A stretch of 64,000 bases of DNA from Fonsecaea monophora (Eukaryota > Ascomycota > Eurotiomycetes > Chaetothyriales > Herpotrichiellaceae): positions 1-64,000 of the forward strand of contig NW_019174033.1 of assembly GCF_001642475.1 (NCBI RefSeq), given 5' to 3'. Position numbers and translations under genes: made by a program. The notes below the pieces were generated by a model, which saw only the letters and a program-made list of their open reading frames with translations, ran no database searches and had not been told where the DNA came from. This document shows positions 33,434 through 45,370 of this stretch, piece after piece (the stretch's first letter is position 1; every line of letters starts with the position of its first letter).

Positions 33434-35328
33434 TCAATCCTGACCCAGCCGACCGGCTAGATGCAGTGCCGCGATATACCCAAAGGTCATGGCTGGGCCG
33501 ATACTACTTCCTCCACCGGGGTATTGGCCTCGCATGATACTATTATTATCGCAACCCACGGCGTAAAGACCCTTGACGACGCTGCCTTCCTTGGACAGTA
33601 CTTGAGCGTTCTGGTTGGTGGCCAAACCATACATGACGCTCACGTTCCCTGGGTACAGAGGAAGAGCATAAAAGGGCGGCTTGCGAATCGGCCCCAAGCT
33701 GGAGTTCGGTTTGACGGCGGGGTCGCCGTAGAATTGATCGTAGGCGTCTTCGCCACGATGGAACTGAACATCCCTGCCCGTCTTTGCGTACGTATTCATG
33801 TCCTCCACTGATTGTTGTAGGTTTGCCACTGGGATCTTGAGGGTCTCGGCCAGCTCGGGGATCGTTTGCGCCTTCATCAGATAGCCCTTGCGCAGGACGT
33901 TGCGGTTCCAGTAGGGCCATGGCAGCGCCATGCCCATCCCGTAGTTGCGCAGGTGGTCCGCGTCGGCGATGTAGTAAGCTTTGTTGATCTGGAGGGAGTG
34001 CATTTTCTTGACAAAGTCCTGGTAATTTCGCGACTCGTTCTCGAAACGCTTCCCATTCTCGTCCACGATGAGTGATCCCGGCTTCGTCCGATCGCCCGCA
34101 AAGTGCGGGAGACAGCGCGTGCGGTTGTCGTCATACTGAAGCACAGAGATCGGTGCGTAGATGGCATTGTCTTCGTTGGGTGGTGGGAGATATCCTCCGG
34201 CCTTGAGGCCCAATCGGATCCCGTCTCCCAGGTTTGTCTTTGGCACAGCACTCCAGTCTTGAGGCACAAACTCCTTACCTTCTTCAGACCTGCCGAAACC
34301 TCCAGTAGCAAGGACAACGCCTTTGGAAGCCTTGATGGGAATCTGCTTTTCTCCATTGGCAACGGAGAGAAGCACCCCCACAACGCGGTCGTCTTCCATC
34401 AGTGGCCCCGTCACTTCAGCTTCAGTTTCCAGCGTCACTCCTGATTCGATGGCAGTGAGGAGCAAACGACCAACTAGAGCGTTACCACCGACCATGAAGG
34501 ACCCTTTTCCGTAAACGAGCAGGTCAAGAACCCAGTTGGCACCTTTCTTTGCCGTGTGGACCAAGTTGGATACCGAGCCAAAGGGATTTTGCAGAATTTC
34601 CGTCTCCAAGGGGCTCACCTGCATCGACCCAAACGCCTTCATGCCCTGTAACGTATAACGAACATTGCGCAACTCCTGGCCAAGCAGTCTGCCATTGAAG
34701 TCGACTGGTATGATTGTACGACCTTTGGACGCGCCTTCAAGATTTGGCCGGTAGTCAGGCAGCGTAGTTGCTTGAAATTTGACGGCGGTATTGGCTTCCA
34801 TCCATTCCACCATCTTTGGGGCCGTATTCAGATATGCTTCGATGTTCTTTTCCGCACTCGCAAAATGCGTAGGACCAAGAACACTGCGCAGATACGTCTC
34901 GGCGGCAGTTTTGGTGTCTCGAACTCCTATAGTAGGCTGGTACTTGTTCACTGGAATCCACGGAGCGCCTCCAGAATAGGCCGTCGTTCCACCGAAAAAC
35001 CTCGTCTTCTCGAGCACCAGGACCTTCAAGCCATTCTGGGCCGCGGTAACTGCGGTGGTCAGCCCCGACGCGCCGGATCCCAAGACCACTACGTCGTATT
35101 GGAGATCAGCCGAGAGTCGCTGCAACCGAATTTTGTTAGATATCATTTCAGTAGTCCTTCCAATTGTCCCAGGCTACGTATAGAGAGAGAAGGGCGAGAG
35201 AGGCGAGTGCAAGTACATACCTCGTCAAAAGCGGTATCCAACCTCTTTCTGTTCGTCCACCAAAATAGCAGTGACCCTGCGACCGCCGTACTCCGTTTCA
35301 GCTGGGTCCTCGATGCCGCGAAATTCAT
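33434..35328 (-). CDS. FAD-dependent 3-ketosteroid-1-dehydrogenase-like flavoprotein (fumarate reductase / KstD family)
   Basis: Two exons on the minus strand, 35328-35221 and 35119-33434, give 597 aa. The 101-base intron has a textbook donor (GAG|GTATGT), branch (TCTAAC) and acceptor. A start inside the intron at 35146 is possible but less likely. The N-terminus has a basic stretch and hydrophobic segment (STAVAGSLLFWW). The FAD motif is VVVLGSGASGLTTAV (about 46-60), then LEK and GGTTAYSGGAPWIPVN, the latter typical of KstD enzymes. YALPLYPGNVSVMYGL and YPGGGSSIGPAMTFGYIAA match the substrate and FAD C-terminal motifs. KstD introduces a C1-C2 double bond into 3-keto rings. Other 3-keto terpenoids or enone reductions are possible. 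Confidence 0.82.
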
Positions 35329-35884
35329 AGTTCGGGTGTGGCTTTTTTCAGAGTTGTAGCGGTCATGGGATTGGAAAGGGTTCGCACGGACGTGTTGTAA
35401 ATGTTTTATTGGCTCTGTGACCTCTTCAGGACCAGAGGCAGTATGGACGAGGCGCTTTGACGCACGCTGTATTCTAATCCCTGGTCATTAGGGTAAAGAA
35501 ACTTCAGACATTGGGAAGAAGTGAACGAAACGGAGCAAACATAAAGACGTCGAACCCAAGACCGAATCTGACCAACCGGGAGATCCTACTGTGCCGAAAA
35601 GGTGGAGTATTCCTCACATATCCAGACACCTAAATGCCCGGGACTGGGTCTCCGAAATCCAGGGGGAACTACCTTCTGCTGGTTTGACTTCATTGGTATC
35701 GTCTGCAGGAACAGAAGTCGACTTGGTACGATGCGGCTATTACATGGAAATGATTCAAATGAAATGGCCAGCGGTGACTATCAGACAGGATAGAATCGAA
35801 CCACTCAAAGGAAAGGCTGAAGGGAGCCAATGAGCAAGAGTTTAGATATTAAAATGCTTGATTTCTCTATGCAATAAGAATCTT
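35329..35884. other. Intergenic stretch, KstD-like gene promoter
   Basis: 556 bases between two minus-strand genes. It contains one TCCGA half-site (35651) but no palindrome. No gene is supported. Confidence 0.4.
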
Positions 35885-37922
35885 TCAGTCGGAAGCAGTG
35901 GCTACGGACACCACTAATGGCAATTTTGTTAATCCGAAGAACGCTCTTGTGTCTTCGATGAAGGCTCTCTTGTCAAAGCCCGGCGCAAGCTCGAAGTCAA
36001 ACGCTGGTATAAGTCTGCACGATGCAGCGTTAGTCAAAGTTTCTGAAGTCCGGCGTCATGACCTGAAAGGGGGGTTTGGGGACAATATCCAACATACTTA
36101 TACAAGAACAGCCGGATCTGTAGTAGTGCCAGCGGTTTCCCGATGCAAGAATATGTGCCCAATGAAAACGGCATGAAGGCTGTCGTGTTATGAGCACCCT
36201 CGAACCCGGAGCCTTCAATCCACCGCTCCGGGATGAAATCCCATGGCTTTTCGAAGTTGCGCGGATCGTGGTGTACTGTCCAGGTCGGCACACTGACTTT
36301 GGTGCCCTCGGGGATATTGATTCCGTTAGGAGTCATTATTCCACCTGGTGTATTAACTACCCTCTGCATGCCATTCGGACCAGAGGGTAACAGTCGTAGG
36401 GCTTCGTTGATGCAAGCGTTCAAATACGGAGCTCGCTTCCAGTCTCCAAGCCTTGCAGCCTCGAATGGTTCGTCTGGGGAGAAAATCGTGCGACACTCCT
36501 GTCGCAGTTTTAGATATGCTTTCTTGTCGAGGAGCAACCAATACATAGCAGAACTATGAAAAAGAATCTCAGTTTCCAGTATAATTTATCGCAGGGGGAG
36601 GACAAATCTGGGGAGGACTGTACGTGATAGCAATACTCGTGGTATCGCTTCCAGCGGCGATGACCAACCGAGTTTCGGAAGCCAGGCCATGGGTGCTCAA
36701 CTTGTAGGCTGGATTTCTTTCCCCGGCCGACATCAAGAAACCGAGGACATCAATCTCAGCAGAGCCCTGGGTTTGCATCCGTTCCGACAACTTTTCTTCG
36801 CTAAAGGTTTTGAATTGCTCGATCTGAGCAAGTTGACTCTTTTTGAGTGGCAAGTATGCGAAAAGCGGTTTCACCCAAGATACTTCAGCTAGGGAAGCAA
36901 CATGCTGCAACGTTGCATGGATGAACTCGACATAGAAATGGCCCTTTGCATTTTGAACCGCGTGGAAGTCGACATTCTGGCCTTGTCAGAGAACAGGATC
37001 ACAGAGTCCTTCCTGCTGGACTCGGTCATGATGATTTCGCGGGGATGCAGAAGGACTTACAAAGGCAATCTTGCCAGTGGTGTCGACCAAAAGACGCTCA
37101 GACCACAAGGCGAGATCAACTCGCTCTCTTGATTTCGCGGCCCCTTTGAATTGCGTTATCAGCTGTTCCAGGATGTTCAATATACGGCCTTCGTACACTC
37201 TCAGAGCTCTGGGTGTGAAAACCTCATCCCAGATTTTGCGCTGAGATTTATGCTTGTCAAAGTCGCGAATCTCGATGAGCGATTGGACCACGTCCGAGTT
37301 CAAGTCCTGGTACCACGGACCCTTGGGAAATCTTGACTTGTTGCCATGAATGATTGGGATGAAGCTCGGATCTGCGATGGAGATTTCATTGGGACCTATG
37401 CGGACGAAATCGCCCAGCTCTCGATGTTGCTTCATCATAACGTGAAGAGTGGTCCCACGGTTAGCATCGATGTAGTGTCTCCATTTCGTGAGGGCCCGCA
37501 GCTTTTCACCCGGAAATTTGCTGAGAGGACTGAGATAGAGCCGATAGAATGCAATCGAGACACTAAGTCAGGTTAGCATGCTACAGTCCCGGCGTACTCT
37601 GGCTCCCAGTTCCTACCCAAGCGTGCAGAAATACAAAAGAACCGCTTTCACCGGAGCCCAGACCCTGATGTGGAAGACCGCAAAGTTGGTGGAGAAATTA
37701 CTCCAGACGAAGAAGAGCACGCCCAACACTGCGGACTGGAGCAGGAAACCAATGGCAGTAGGTTCAAATCTCTTGTAGAAGACATGAGCCAACTAGCTCC
37801 AGGTTAGATATCGCATCGAATGCCATCAGTGCAGGGAACCCTGAACGTACAAACCCCAACGCCACGGCGACAAACCCGATGTGCTCATGCTCGACAAAGG
37901 TCAATGTGCGTAACACTGTCAT
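35885..37922 (-). CDS. Cytochrome P450 monooxygenase with extended membrane anchor
   Basis: Six exons on the minus strand, 37922-37851, 37792-37617, 37562-37061, 36976-36624, 36553-36098 and 36014-35885, give 562 aa. Two or three hydrophobic N-terminal segments precede the proline-rich hinge YRLYLSPLSKFPGEKL, so it should sit in the endoplasmic reticulum. The I-helix oxygen-binding motif is AAGSDTTS. The ExxR pair is Glu418/Arg421 (NEALRLLP). The haem loop is FSLGTYSCIGKPLA with Cys504 as thiolate ligand. The long anchor resembles tryprostatin-B 6-hydroxylase-like P450s. It hydroxylates or oxidatively rearranges an unknown hydrophobic substrate. Head-to-head with the ligase gene at 38656; their promoter has a TCCGA palindrome. 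Confidence 0.9.
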
Positions 37923-38655
37923 TCTGAGAATCTGAGATCGAATGGAATTGACATCAGAATTGCGACAGAAGGATTTGAATCAGATCCTGGGAATGACAAA
38001 AGGCCTAGAATGGTTTCATGTGGCCTGGGGATAAAGTCTCCTTGGTGTCTTCCTTCTCCGGATGCGCCTCTCTGCAAGAATCTCTTCCCCAGACTTCGGG
38101 CTTCGGAGGAGTGGCGCCAACGTGGAGCGGAAGACTGTCTTACCCACTCCGATTGGCTCGGAGAGAAGCCCTTTTGCCCCGAGTACGTCCCCACCCCGAG
38201 TTGTGCATACATGCATTGTTGTCTTGGAAGTTTTCGGAAGAAGAGAGAGCTTCCTAGAGCAACACGGCTACAGGCTCCTTATGTAGTCTCGCACGGTAAA
38301 TTGACGCTAGCAGAAATGCTCGCTCTAATGCTCCGGAAAGCTTTCCATACTCAACAACATACGACTAAATCAAGCCGGCCTCTGACACCGCAGCTACTAG
38401 ATGGCTCCCTTACTTACCCGCCGCCGCCTTAAGGAGCAACATGAAGTGCGATCCACGAGCCGAATATCCCCGGAGAAGGAAACTGGATCCCAAGACACAT
38501 TTCACCTCCACCAACCAGAACTATGTAGCTGCAGAGCGACTTCTGTCGACTCGTCGCTCATAAATCTGCTATCAGGGCTACCAGGGGTAATTTCAGGAAG
38601 GCGTTAGCACTACGACGACTGCTTTGAGCTTGAATAACATTTCCTCGAGCACGAA
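37923..38655. promoter_or_regulatory. Divergent promoter of P450 and acetoacetyl-CoA-synthetase-like gene
   Basis: 733 bases with the everted repeat at 38148-38162 and extra CTTCGGA/CCGGA words near 38060-38110. No other gene. Confidence 0.55.
38148..38162. promoter_or_regulatory. Everted repeat TCCGA-N5-TCGGA
   Basis: Perfect arms give CCG-N7-CGG, and the left part shares the 10-mer CTCCGATTGG with the CMD/alpha-beta-barrel promoter at 17040. It is a candidate common regulator site. Confidence 0.45.
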
Positions 38656-41201
38656 ATGGCCATCGTTGCTGCACCACGCAAGCTATGGCAGAATGCTGAT
38701 CCGACGCAAACAAACATGGACAAGTTCCGTCGCCAGGTTAACTCGAAGCGACGACTTGCGCTGAAGGACTATGCAGAACTCCATGCATGGTCGATAGACC
38801 CTCGTACAGCATCCGACTTTTGGGCCGATCTCTTTGAATTCGAAGGCCTCGCGAAACATGCGCTGCCCATCAAAGGCTCGGTGCTGCCGCAGGTAAGCAT
38901 GCTCCACAAGCCTCGGTGTCGATAAACTGACCTTATTCTAGGGCGCAGCTATGTTTCCGCCGTCGCATTTCTTTCCCCAAGTCCGCATGAACTTCGCGCA
39001 GCATTTGTTGAATGTGGAGTCCTTGAATCCCATTGCTATATACGCCGTGCCTGAAGGAGCAAAGACCGTACGAGCTATCACGCGGCAAGAGCTACGTGAA
39101 CAGGTCACGGTGATAGCGGACGCTCTGAGGCAGGCTGGTGTGAAAAAGGGAGACCGTGTGGCGGCCGTCATTTCCAACTGCTTCGAGACCATTGTGGCTT
39201 GTCTAGCCACCTTGAGCATTGGGGCACTGTGGTCAACTTCATCACCAGACATGGGTACAGAGGGCATCATGCAGCGGCTCGAGCAGATCGAGCCCAAGAT
39301 TGTCTTCTTCGAAAGTTCTGTGCATTACAACGGAAAGCTGCGCTCCCTGACCGAGAAATACGAACAATGCCTAGGCCGGCTTCGAAAGGTGGCTGATTTC
39401 AAACGCGCGGTGCTGATCATTCGCGATGAGCCCTATTCCAAGGAACAACCCGACAGCACAACCTGGGATCGCTTCTTGAGCACAGCAAAGGGCCGTCCAC
39501 TGACTTTTGAACAACTGCCTTTCAGTCACCCTGGATTTATTGTATATTCTTCTGGAACGGTGAGTTCACATCTTATGCTTTTTCATCGAGTACGTCATGG
39601 ACTTTTGACTGAGAGCATCACAGACCGGCGCCCCCAAATGTATAGTTCACAGTGCGTGTGTAAGTCAATCAGAAAGCATCACGCGAGAGCTCTGGAGACT
39701 GACGCGTGATATAAGGGACTCCTGATGCAAGTCAAAAAAGACTACCTTCTTCATTTGGATGTGCGCCCAGGCGATACAGTGTACCAATATACCACGGTGA
39801 GGGACATTTCTGTCGTGCCGGAAGTGATAACACTAACAGCAGAACAGACTGGATGGATCATGTGGGCAATGGTTCTGTGCGGCCTGTGCTACGGAGGCAG
39901 TGTGGTCGTATATGATGGCTCTCCGCTGTATCCGGACCCGTTAGTCACCCTTCGCCTGGTGGAGAAGCTGAAGTACGTATGAAGCAGAAGACCTAGAGAT
40001 CGGTACAGACCACAGTCGCTGATATCGCCCCCAGAATATCCTTGTTTGGCACATCTGCCAGATTCTTGACCGATCTACAGGAGAGAAACATTTGCCCTAG
40101 TACGTCTGTTGCTTCCCAAAGGTGGCCTTCATACATTGACACTCTCACCTTAGAGCAAACCAATGATCTTAGCAGCTTGCGAACTGTATCTTCGACGGGC
40201 TCCGTCCTTCCAGCAAGGGTATGCGAATGGTTCTACGATGCCGGGTTTCCTGACACAGTGCATCTTGTGTCTGGTAGTGGTGGCACAGATTTGGCATGTT
40301 CTCGTAAGGGCCACCATGACATCCTAATCGATGCTTCTAAGGTCTAATTTTGCTCTTCTCCAGTCGTCTCTGGAGATCCCACCAGTCCTGCCTACTCGGG
40401 AGAGATTCAAGCCCCCGCCCTGGGGATGGCGATAGACATACTCGATAGCGCCAAAGATCACCCCATCTCTCTTATGAATACTGGAGTGCCTGGCGAGTTG
40501 GTTTGCCGTCAGCCATTTCCGTCCGAGCCTGTCGAGTTCTGGGGCAGAGATGGGAAGACTAAGTATCAGAAGGCATATTTCGAGCGATTCGGAAACAATA
40601 TCTGGACCCAAGGCGACTTTGTTTCGTCGTCGCCCATAACAGGCGGTTTCACCATGTTGGGCAGAAGGTCAGTCTTTCAGAGGGAGGGAAACCGTTTCCT
40701 TCGTCAACTTTCCCAGGCTCAAGTGGATCGTTGGTACATATGCTGACCGAGGAAATACAATCCAGCGATGGTGTCCTCAATCCCTCCGGTGTACGATTTG
40801 GCTCGGCGGAAATCTACCAGGCGATTGAGAAATTCACAGAGTTCGAAGAAACCATATGTGTCGGTCAGCGTCGTCCCCAAGATAACGACGAGGCTGTGAT
40901 TCTGTTCGTTAAGATGAAAGACTCAAAACATTTGACAAAAGCCCTGATCGTCTCCGTCTGCTCGGCCATCTCGACTTCGTTGAGTCCTCGCCACGTGCCA
41001 AAGTTCATTTTCGAGGTTCCGGAGATCCCTTACACCATCAATGGCAAGAAGATTGAGCTTGCAGTCAAGCAAATCGTCTCTGGCCAAGTCATCACGCCAT
41101 CAGGGGCCGTGATGAACCCCGAAAGCCTGAAATTCTTCGAAAGATTCGCCCACGACTCGTACCTGAAGCAGGAAGTGGAAGAGCCGAAAGGCCGGCTTTG
41201 A
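38656..41201 (+). CDS. Acetoacetyl-CoA-synthetase-family acyl-CoA ligase
   Basis: Nine exons: 38656-38892, 38942-39559, 39624-39659, 39716-39796, 39848-39972, 40035-40099, 40154-40303, 40364-40667 and 40766-41201. They give 683 aa, the family length. The N-terminal ACAS cap is present (SKRRLALKDYAELHAWSID, FW). The ATP-binding loop YSSGTTGAPKCIVHS spans the second intron. YDGSPLYP, VSGSGGTDLAC and GRSDGVLNPSGVRFGSAEIY follow, and NGKKIELAVK carries the catalytic lysine. The family forms acetoacetyl-CoA or another short beta-keto acyl-CoA in the cytosol. It shares a promoter with the P450 and so probably belongs to the catabolic genes. A link to the neighbouring siderophore genes through acetoacetyl-CoA and mevalonate is possible but unproven. 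Confidence 0.9.
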
Positions 41202-41856
41202 GCGATTGAGTTTCTTAATCCTATCACTTACGTATTTTTTTGAAGGTGGAGACTGCTTGAGAAGACACATGTAAAGGCAAGGAGTCACTGATAGAAAGAA
41301 AACCCATTGTTGATATAGGAGTCTGGATCTTGAATGGATGAGCAAGATTGGCACAATTTAGGAGACTGACATGTGTCAAAGCGGTTCGTCTCGGTCGCCT
41401 AAATCGTGCCCGATCTTTGTCATCCGCTCAATACAGCTTGTTCGCCCATGGACAGAGATCGCAGGAGTAAGGAGGGTTGCTTCACGATATGTGCTGTTCT
41501 TCACGTCCTAACGTGGGAGAATTCGGACTGGCCAGCTTAAAAAATGTAGACTTGGCAACAATTCCTCATGAATGGGTTGTGGGAGCTCCGGACGGCGTCA
41601 TAAGAAAATAGACCTCTAGATTGACCGGGCCAATTGTTGCCATTACCATCGATCCCTACCATCGTAAAGAGGCGCTTAATTGTCTATAGAGCCTACGAGT
41701 GAGTAGAGGGCTACGACATCAGCCGACGAATCCACCCTTTGTGAGACGCCTGTCCCACGGAATGCCGAGCGCAACCAATAATACCTCGCAGGCGGCGGAG
41801 GTGGCGCACACTCAAGTCCAGACAGCTCCACCACATCACGCTGTGTGCTTCCCGTT
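41202..41856. other. Intergenic stretch between the two clusters
   Basis: 655 bases between the convergent ligase and siderophore-carrier genes. No gene, tRNA or repeat is recognised. It is the natural boundary between the catabolic and siderophore regions. Confidence 0.45.
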
Positions 41857-43900
41857 CTAGAATAAGACACCCTTGACCTGCGCGTTCTTGGAGATGTTGA
41901 TGTTACGGATCATCAGGACGAAGAAAAGTGCCAGGCCCATGACACTGGTTCCGGCGATCAACATCCTGCGTTGCGCAATTCCATATGCCTCCATGATGGC
42001 CTCGCGCGCCGGGCTGTCCATCGGATAGCTCAGCTGCACGGTCAAGTCGCCGTAGATGGTCTCCCACTCGGGCTTGAGGTTCTCGGGCAGGAGTCTTTGG
42101 AGTGCGCCGGGCAGAGAATGCGTCCAGATGGCGCCGCAGATGCTGTTCCCCACGGCTCCGCCCATGTACCCGAAAAGACCGAGCATTGCCAGCACGGCGG
42201 CGATCTGGCCGTGCTCCGCGGCCGCCATGACGGCGACTTGTTGGCACAGGATCATGGTGCTGCCCGCGAAGGCGATCAGGATCTGACACATGATGATGTA
42301 CCCGATATTGGTGTGCGGCCGGCGGAAGTGAATCATCAGACCTACGCCAAGAATGTACAGCGGGACGGCACACAACAGAAGCCACTTGAAGCGACCAGTA
42401 ACGCGCATGAGAAAGCCCACGAACAGCAACCACAGCCCGGAGATGATGTCGAAGGTACTGCTCACGTAGCCCGCCTGCGCGATCGTCAGGTTGTTGACGA
42501 CCTGCAGGAAAGAGCTGAAGTAGCTGCCCCAGCAGTAATACGCGATCTGGTACACAGCGTCGAGGAGAAGAGCGCCGAGAATGGTCCGCGAGACGAGGAG
42601 TTGGTAAGGAATGAAAGGCTTTGGTGCGAGGTATCGCTCGAAGGCAGCGAATACGAGCAGCAGCACGAAGCCCACGACTAACATTGCGATGATGGAGCCG
42701 GATCCCCAGTCATCCGCTGTCGATTGGGCGAGGGAAAAGGGTAAGAGGAAGAGAACCAGCCCCGTCGCGAGGAGAATGACACCAAAAGCTGTAGTATAAT
42801 TCGTCAATAAGTTGAGTTCCGTTCTCGCAGAGAGAGGGGGTTGGGGGGGGGGGGGGGTTGTTTGGCACAATTACTTACCGTCAAACTCAATAATGTAGAA
42901 CCAGATACTCTGAAAGAGTGTTCGACCGCTCTTGGGCCTGTCCAACAATCCCTGCTTCTTCGCTTTGCGCAAGTTATACTGCATGACGAGGTACAACGGC
43001 GCAGCCACGAAGGGGGTGACGATCGCAAAGGTCCCAAATGCCCAACGCCAGTTGATGTCTTCGTAGAAGCCCTCTGAGGCACTAGGGCCTGCAAAAGCGG
43101 TGACCATGTATGGGGAAGAGGTAAATGCGAAAGCAAGGCCCCGGTTCTTCAACTTGCTGGTGTCAGCTGTCATGACATCCACCGAGTAGATCATCCCGGT
43201 GAACCCAATGCTAGTAAAGACCTACATAGCCATCTTAGTGATCTGACATGACCAAAATTTGGCGTCCGCTCGACGGCTAACATACCTGGGCTGCGCAGAA
43301 TGTTTGAATGTTTGTACAGGCGGCTTGCAGGATGAGGCCCAGTGTACCTAGGCTGACCATGAATAGGAATGCTTCTGGCCGACCCCAAATATCCAACATT
43401 TTCGCAATCGGCAGATAGGCAGCTCCCGTCATCACGCTGGAGACGATGTAGATGACTGGGATGAGCGAGTGGTATTCGAATCCACTGGTCACGTATGGTG
43501 TAAGGTTGGCCGTGATGGAAAATTGAAAAGCGTTGACAAAGTACAGCAGATAGAAGCTATTCAGCCGATGAGTTAGCAAGATGGGATGTAGGGCGTCGCC
43601 GGACATCTCGATGACGAGGACGTACCACATGTAGGAGATGATGAGGGACTTCTTACTCCATGCCAGCGTGATTGCCTCAACTCTTCTCACGCCTTCCTGA
43701 GCATCTTGGGCTGGGAACTCTGGTTGGATTCCATCGCTTCCATTACCACTGTTAACGGGTTCGTGTGCGTGAGTTGCGGCATTCTTGTCATCGACACTCT
43801 CCAACACTGTGTTTTCCTGGCTCTGTTCCGCGATATTGTTCCCATCTGAGCGCAGAAACTGTCTTAGCGAGTTGAGCTTGAATCTTCCAGCAGCAGACAT
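41857..43900 (-). CDS. MFS siderophore-iron transporter (SIT / Mir-type)
   Basis: Four exons on the minus strand, 43900-43626, 43556-43286, 43221-42879 and 42788-41857, give 606 aa. The first intron is 69 bases with no in-frame stop, so it reads through, but its donor, GCTAAC branch and acceptor are textbook. Removal joins SYMC to FYLLYFVNAFQFSITANLTPYVTS, a hallmark of siderophore transporters. The charged N-terminus is cytosolic, and about 14 hydrophobic segments follow. GRPEAF, QVFTSIGFTGMIYSVDVM and ENLKPEWETIYGD (extracellular loop before the last helix) support the SIT subfamily. It takes up ferri-siderophores at the plasma membrane. The third intron contains a 15-G run. Divergent from the ornithine monooxygenase gene. 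Confidence 0.9.
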
Positions 43901-45111
43901 GGTGAAAGCGTCTCTAACGACCAGGTGTTGATGCGAATAGGAATTTGAAGTGGACGAGGATTTTCAACGTGGATGGATGGATTCACTCAGATGGCTTAGG
44001 TATAAGCCCACAACATGCCATGCCATCAAGCCTAGCCCCCTTTATCCAAGCAGGACATCGAGAACAACGAGTATGGCCAGAGCCCAAGTTGAGTCCCGAT
44101 GTCGGATTCATTCCGACATGCCAATCAACAGCAAGATCTTCGTTGAGGTCAATTTGCTCATTTGACTTGGCTTGTACGCTCGAATGATCATGACCCTGGA
44201 TAGCCAAGAGTGAAAAGCTTTTTCTGTCTTGAGATTTTCACGGGCTTCAAGTGAGCATTTGCATCGGCTGATACCGTATGGTCAAACCACGCGTAGGCGC
44301 CTGAGCCACGGCGCAGACCGTGACTGGAAAAGCTCAATTGTCATAGCTCTGGCAACATATGCCCAGGGTCCAGACTGCAAGCATTTGGCGTGGGCTTCTA
44401 CCCTCATCCGTGACTTGCGGCCTGGCAAGCGGCTCGGCGCCCAGGACACAGGGGAAACAGTGATCCAAGGCGAAGCACCGGGCTTGTCATTCGGAAGCCA
44501 ATATTGCAAAAACGCTGAGAGAGTGGAACGTGGGAGTTGGCAGGGGCTTGGCTCTGTAGTTATGTGACTGATGATCGGATTTTCGCTGTCAAATCTAATC
44601 ACGTCCTGATACAGAAGATTTGATTATCCGGAAGTGGAATATCGCTTCGATACTCTGGAAGTAAGCGAAGGGAAGCTGGCAACCATAAAATGGAGCTCCC
44701 AGACAAGCCAAGGATGGGGTGGATTGCGCCAAGTCCTCCATCGAGAATGCGAAGCATATTTTCACTGCAGGGACACCGTGTACGCTCTCTTGTGTCCTGT
44801 CGTCATTACTTTGCGGCGATACGGCTTCAGAGCAGATGATCGTGAATCTTTTGTCTGCATCGCAGCGGGGTCTACGGGAATATACATGTTGTCGAATGAG
44901 GCTGAGGAGTATCGACCGGCGTTGTCAAGTCGTTGTCTTGTCGCCACGTCCATTGCCGATTGGGGTGAAATGCAAAGTCCGAGGTCGGAGAAAAATCTTT
45001 CGTCGTGCTCGGCACAAGCTCCAACTCCATTCTCCTAGTGAACAAGACGATCCAGTGCCCACCAAAACGATGCCAATGATCCACGCGAGGCAGAATGAAA
45101 CGACGATGATC

Positions 45112-45120
45112 TTATCAGAT
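45112..45120 (-). promoter_or_regulatory. SreA-type site ATCTGATAA
   Basis: The plus strand reads TTATCAGAT, an exact match to the ATCWGATAA element bound by the iron-sensing GATA repressors SreA/SRE. A CCAAT box (HapX/CBC partner) lies 35 bases to the left at 45073. Confidence 0.6.
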
Positions 45121-45327
45121 GAAAATTTTTCATGATCACGAAGACCTGACATGGGTCTCTGGGTCTGGAGCTGAACCCATGGAGAAGCTCCACTGAAAGT
45201 AAGCTCGGCGGGAACGGCGCGATGAGGGCCGTATCTGGTTGGTATGTGGCATGCAGAATCACGCACCGATGAAACTTTAGGAGGTGTAAAGAAGCTGCAA
45301 AAGTGGAAACGTGGATCTTGGGATTCG

Positions 45328-45336
45328 TTATCTGAT
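45328..45336 (-). promoter_or_regulatory. SreA-type site ATCAGATAA
   Basis: The plus strand reads TTATCTGAT. It is an exact ATCWGATAA match in the divergent siderophore promoter, 34 bases from the next one. Confidence 0.65.
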
Positions 45337-45370
45337 GAAAATTCTCCTGCTTGAGCAAGTGGAAATTAAG

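Noticed and set aside
35120..35146. Start of the KstD-like protein at the ATG at 35146 without an upstream exon
   Set aside because: The region contains a textbook branch point and acceptor, and the upstream exon ends in a strong donor in the right phase, so the spliced start at 35328 is preferred.
16084..41201. Calling the cluster a proven steroid-degradation pathway
   Set aside because: There is no clear 9-alpha-hydroxylase or meta-cleavage hydrolase and the substrate of each family is broad; kept only as a hypothesis.
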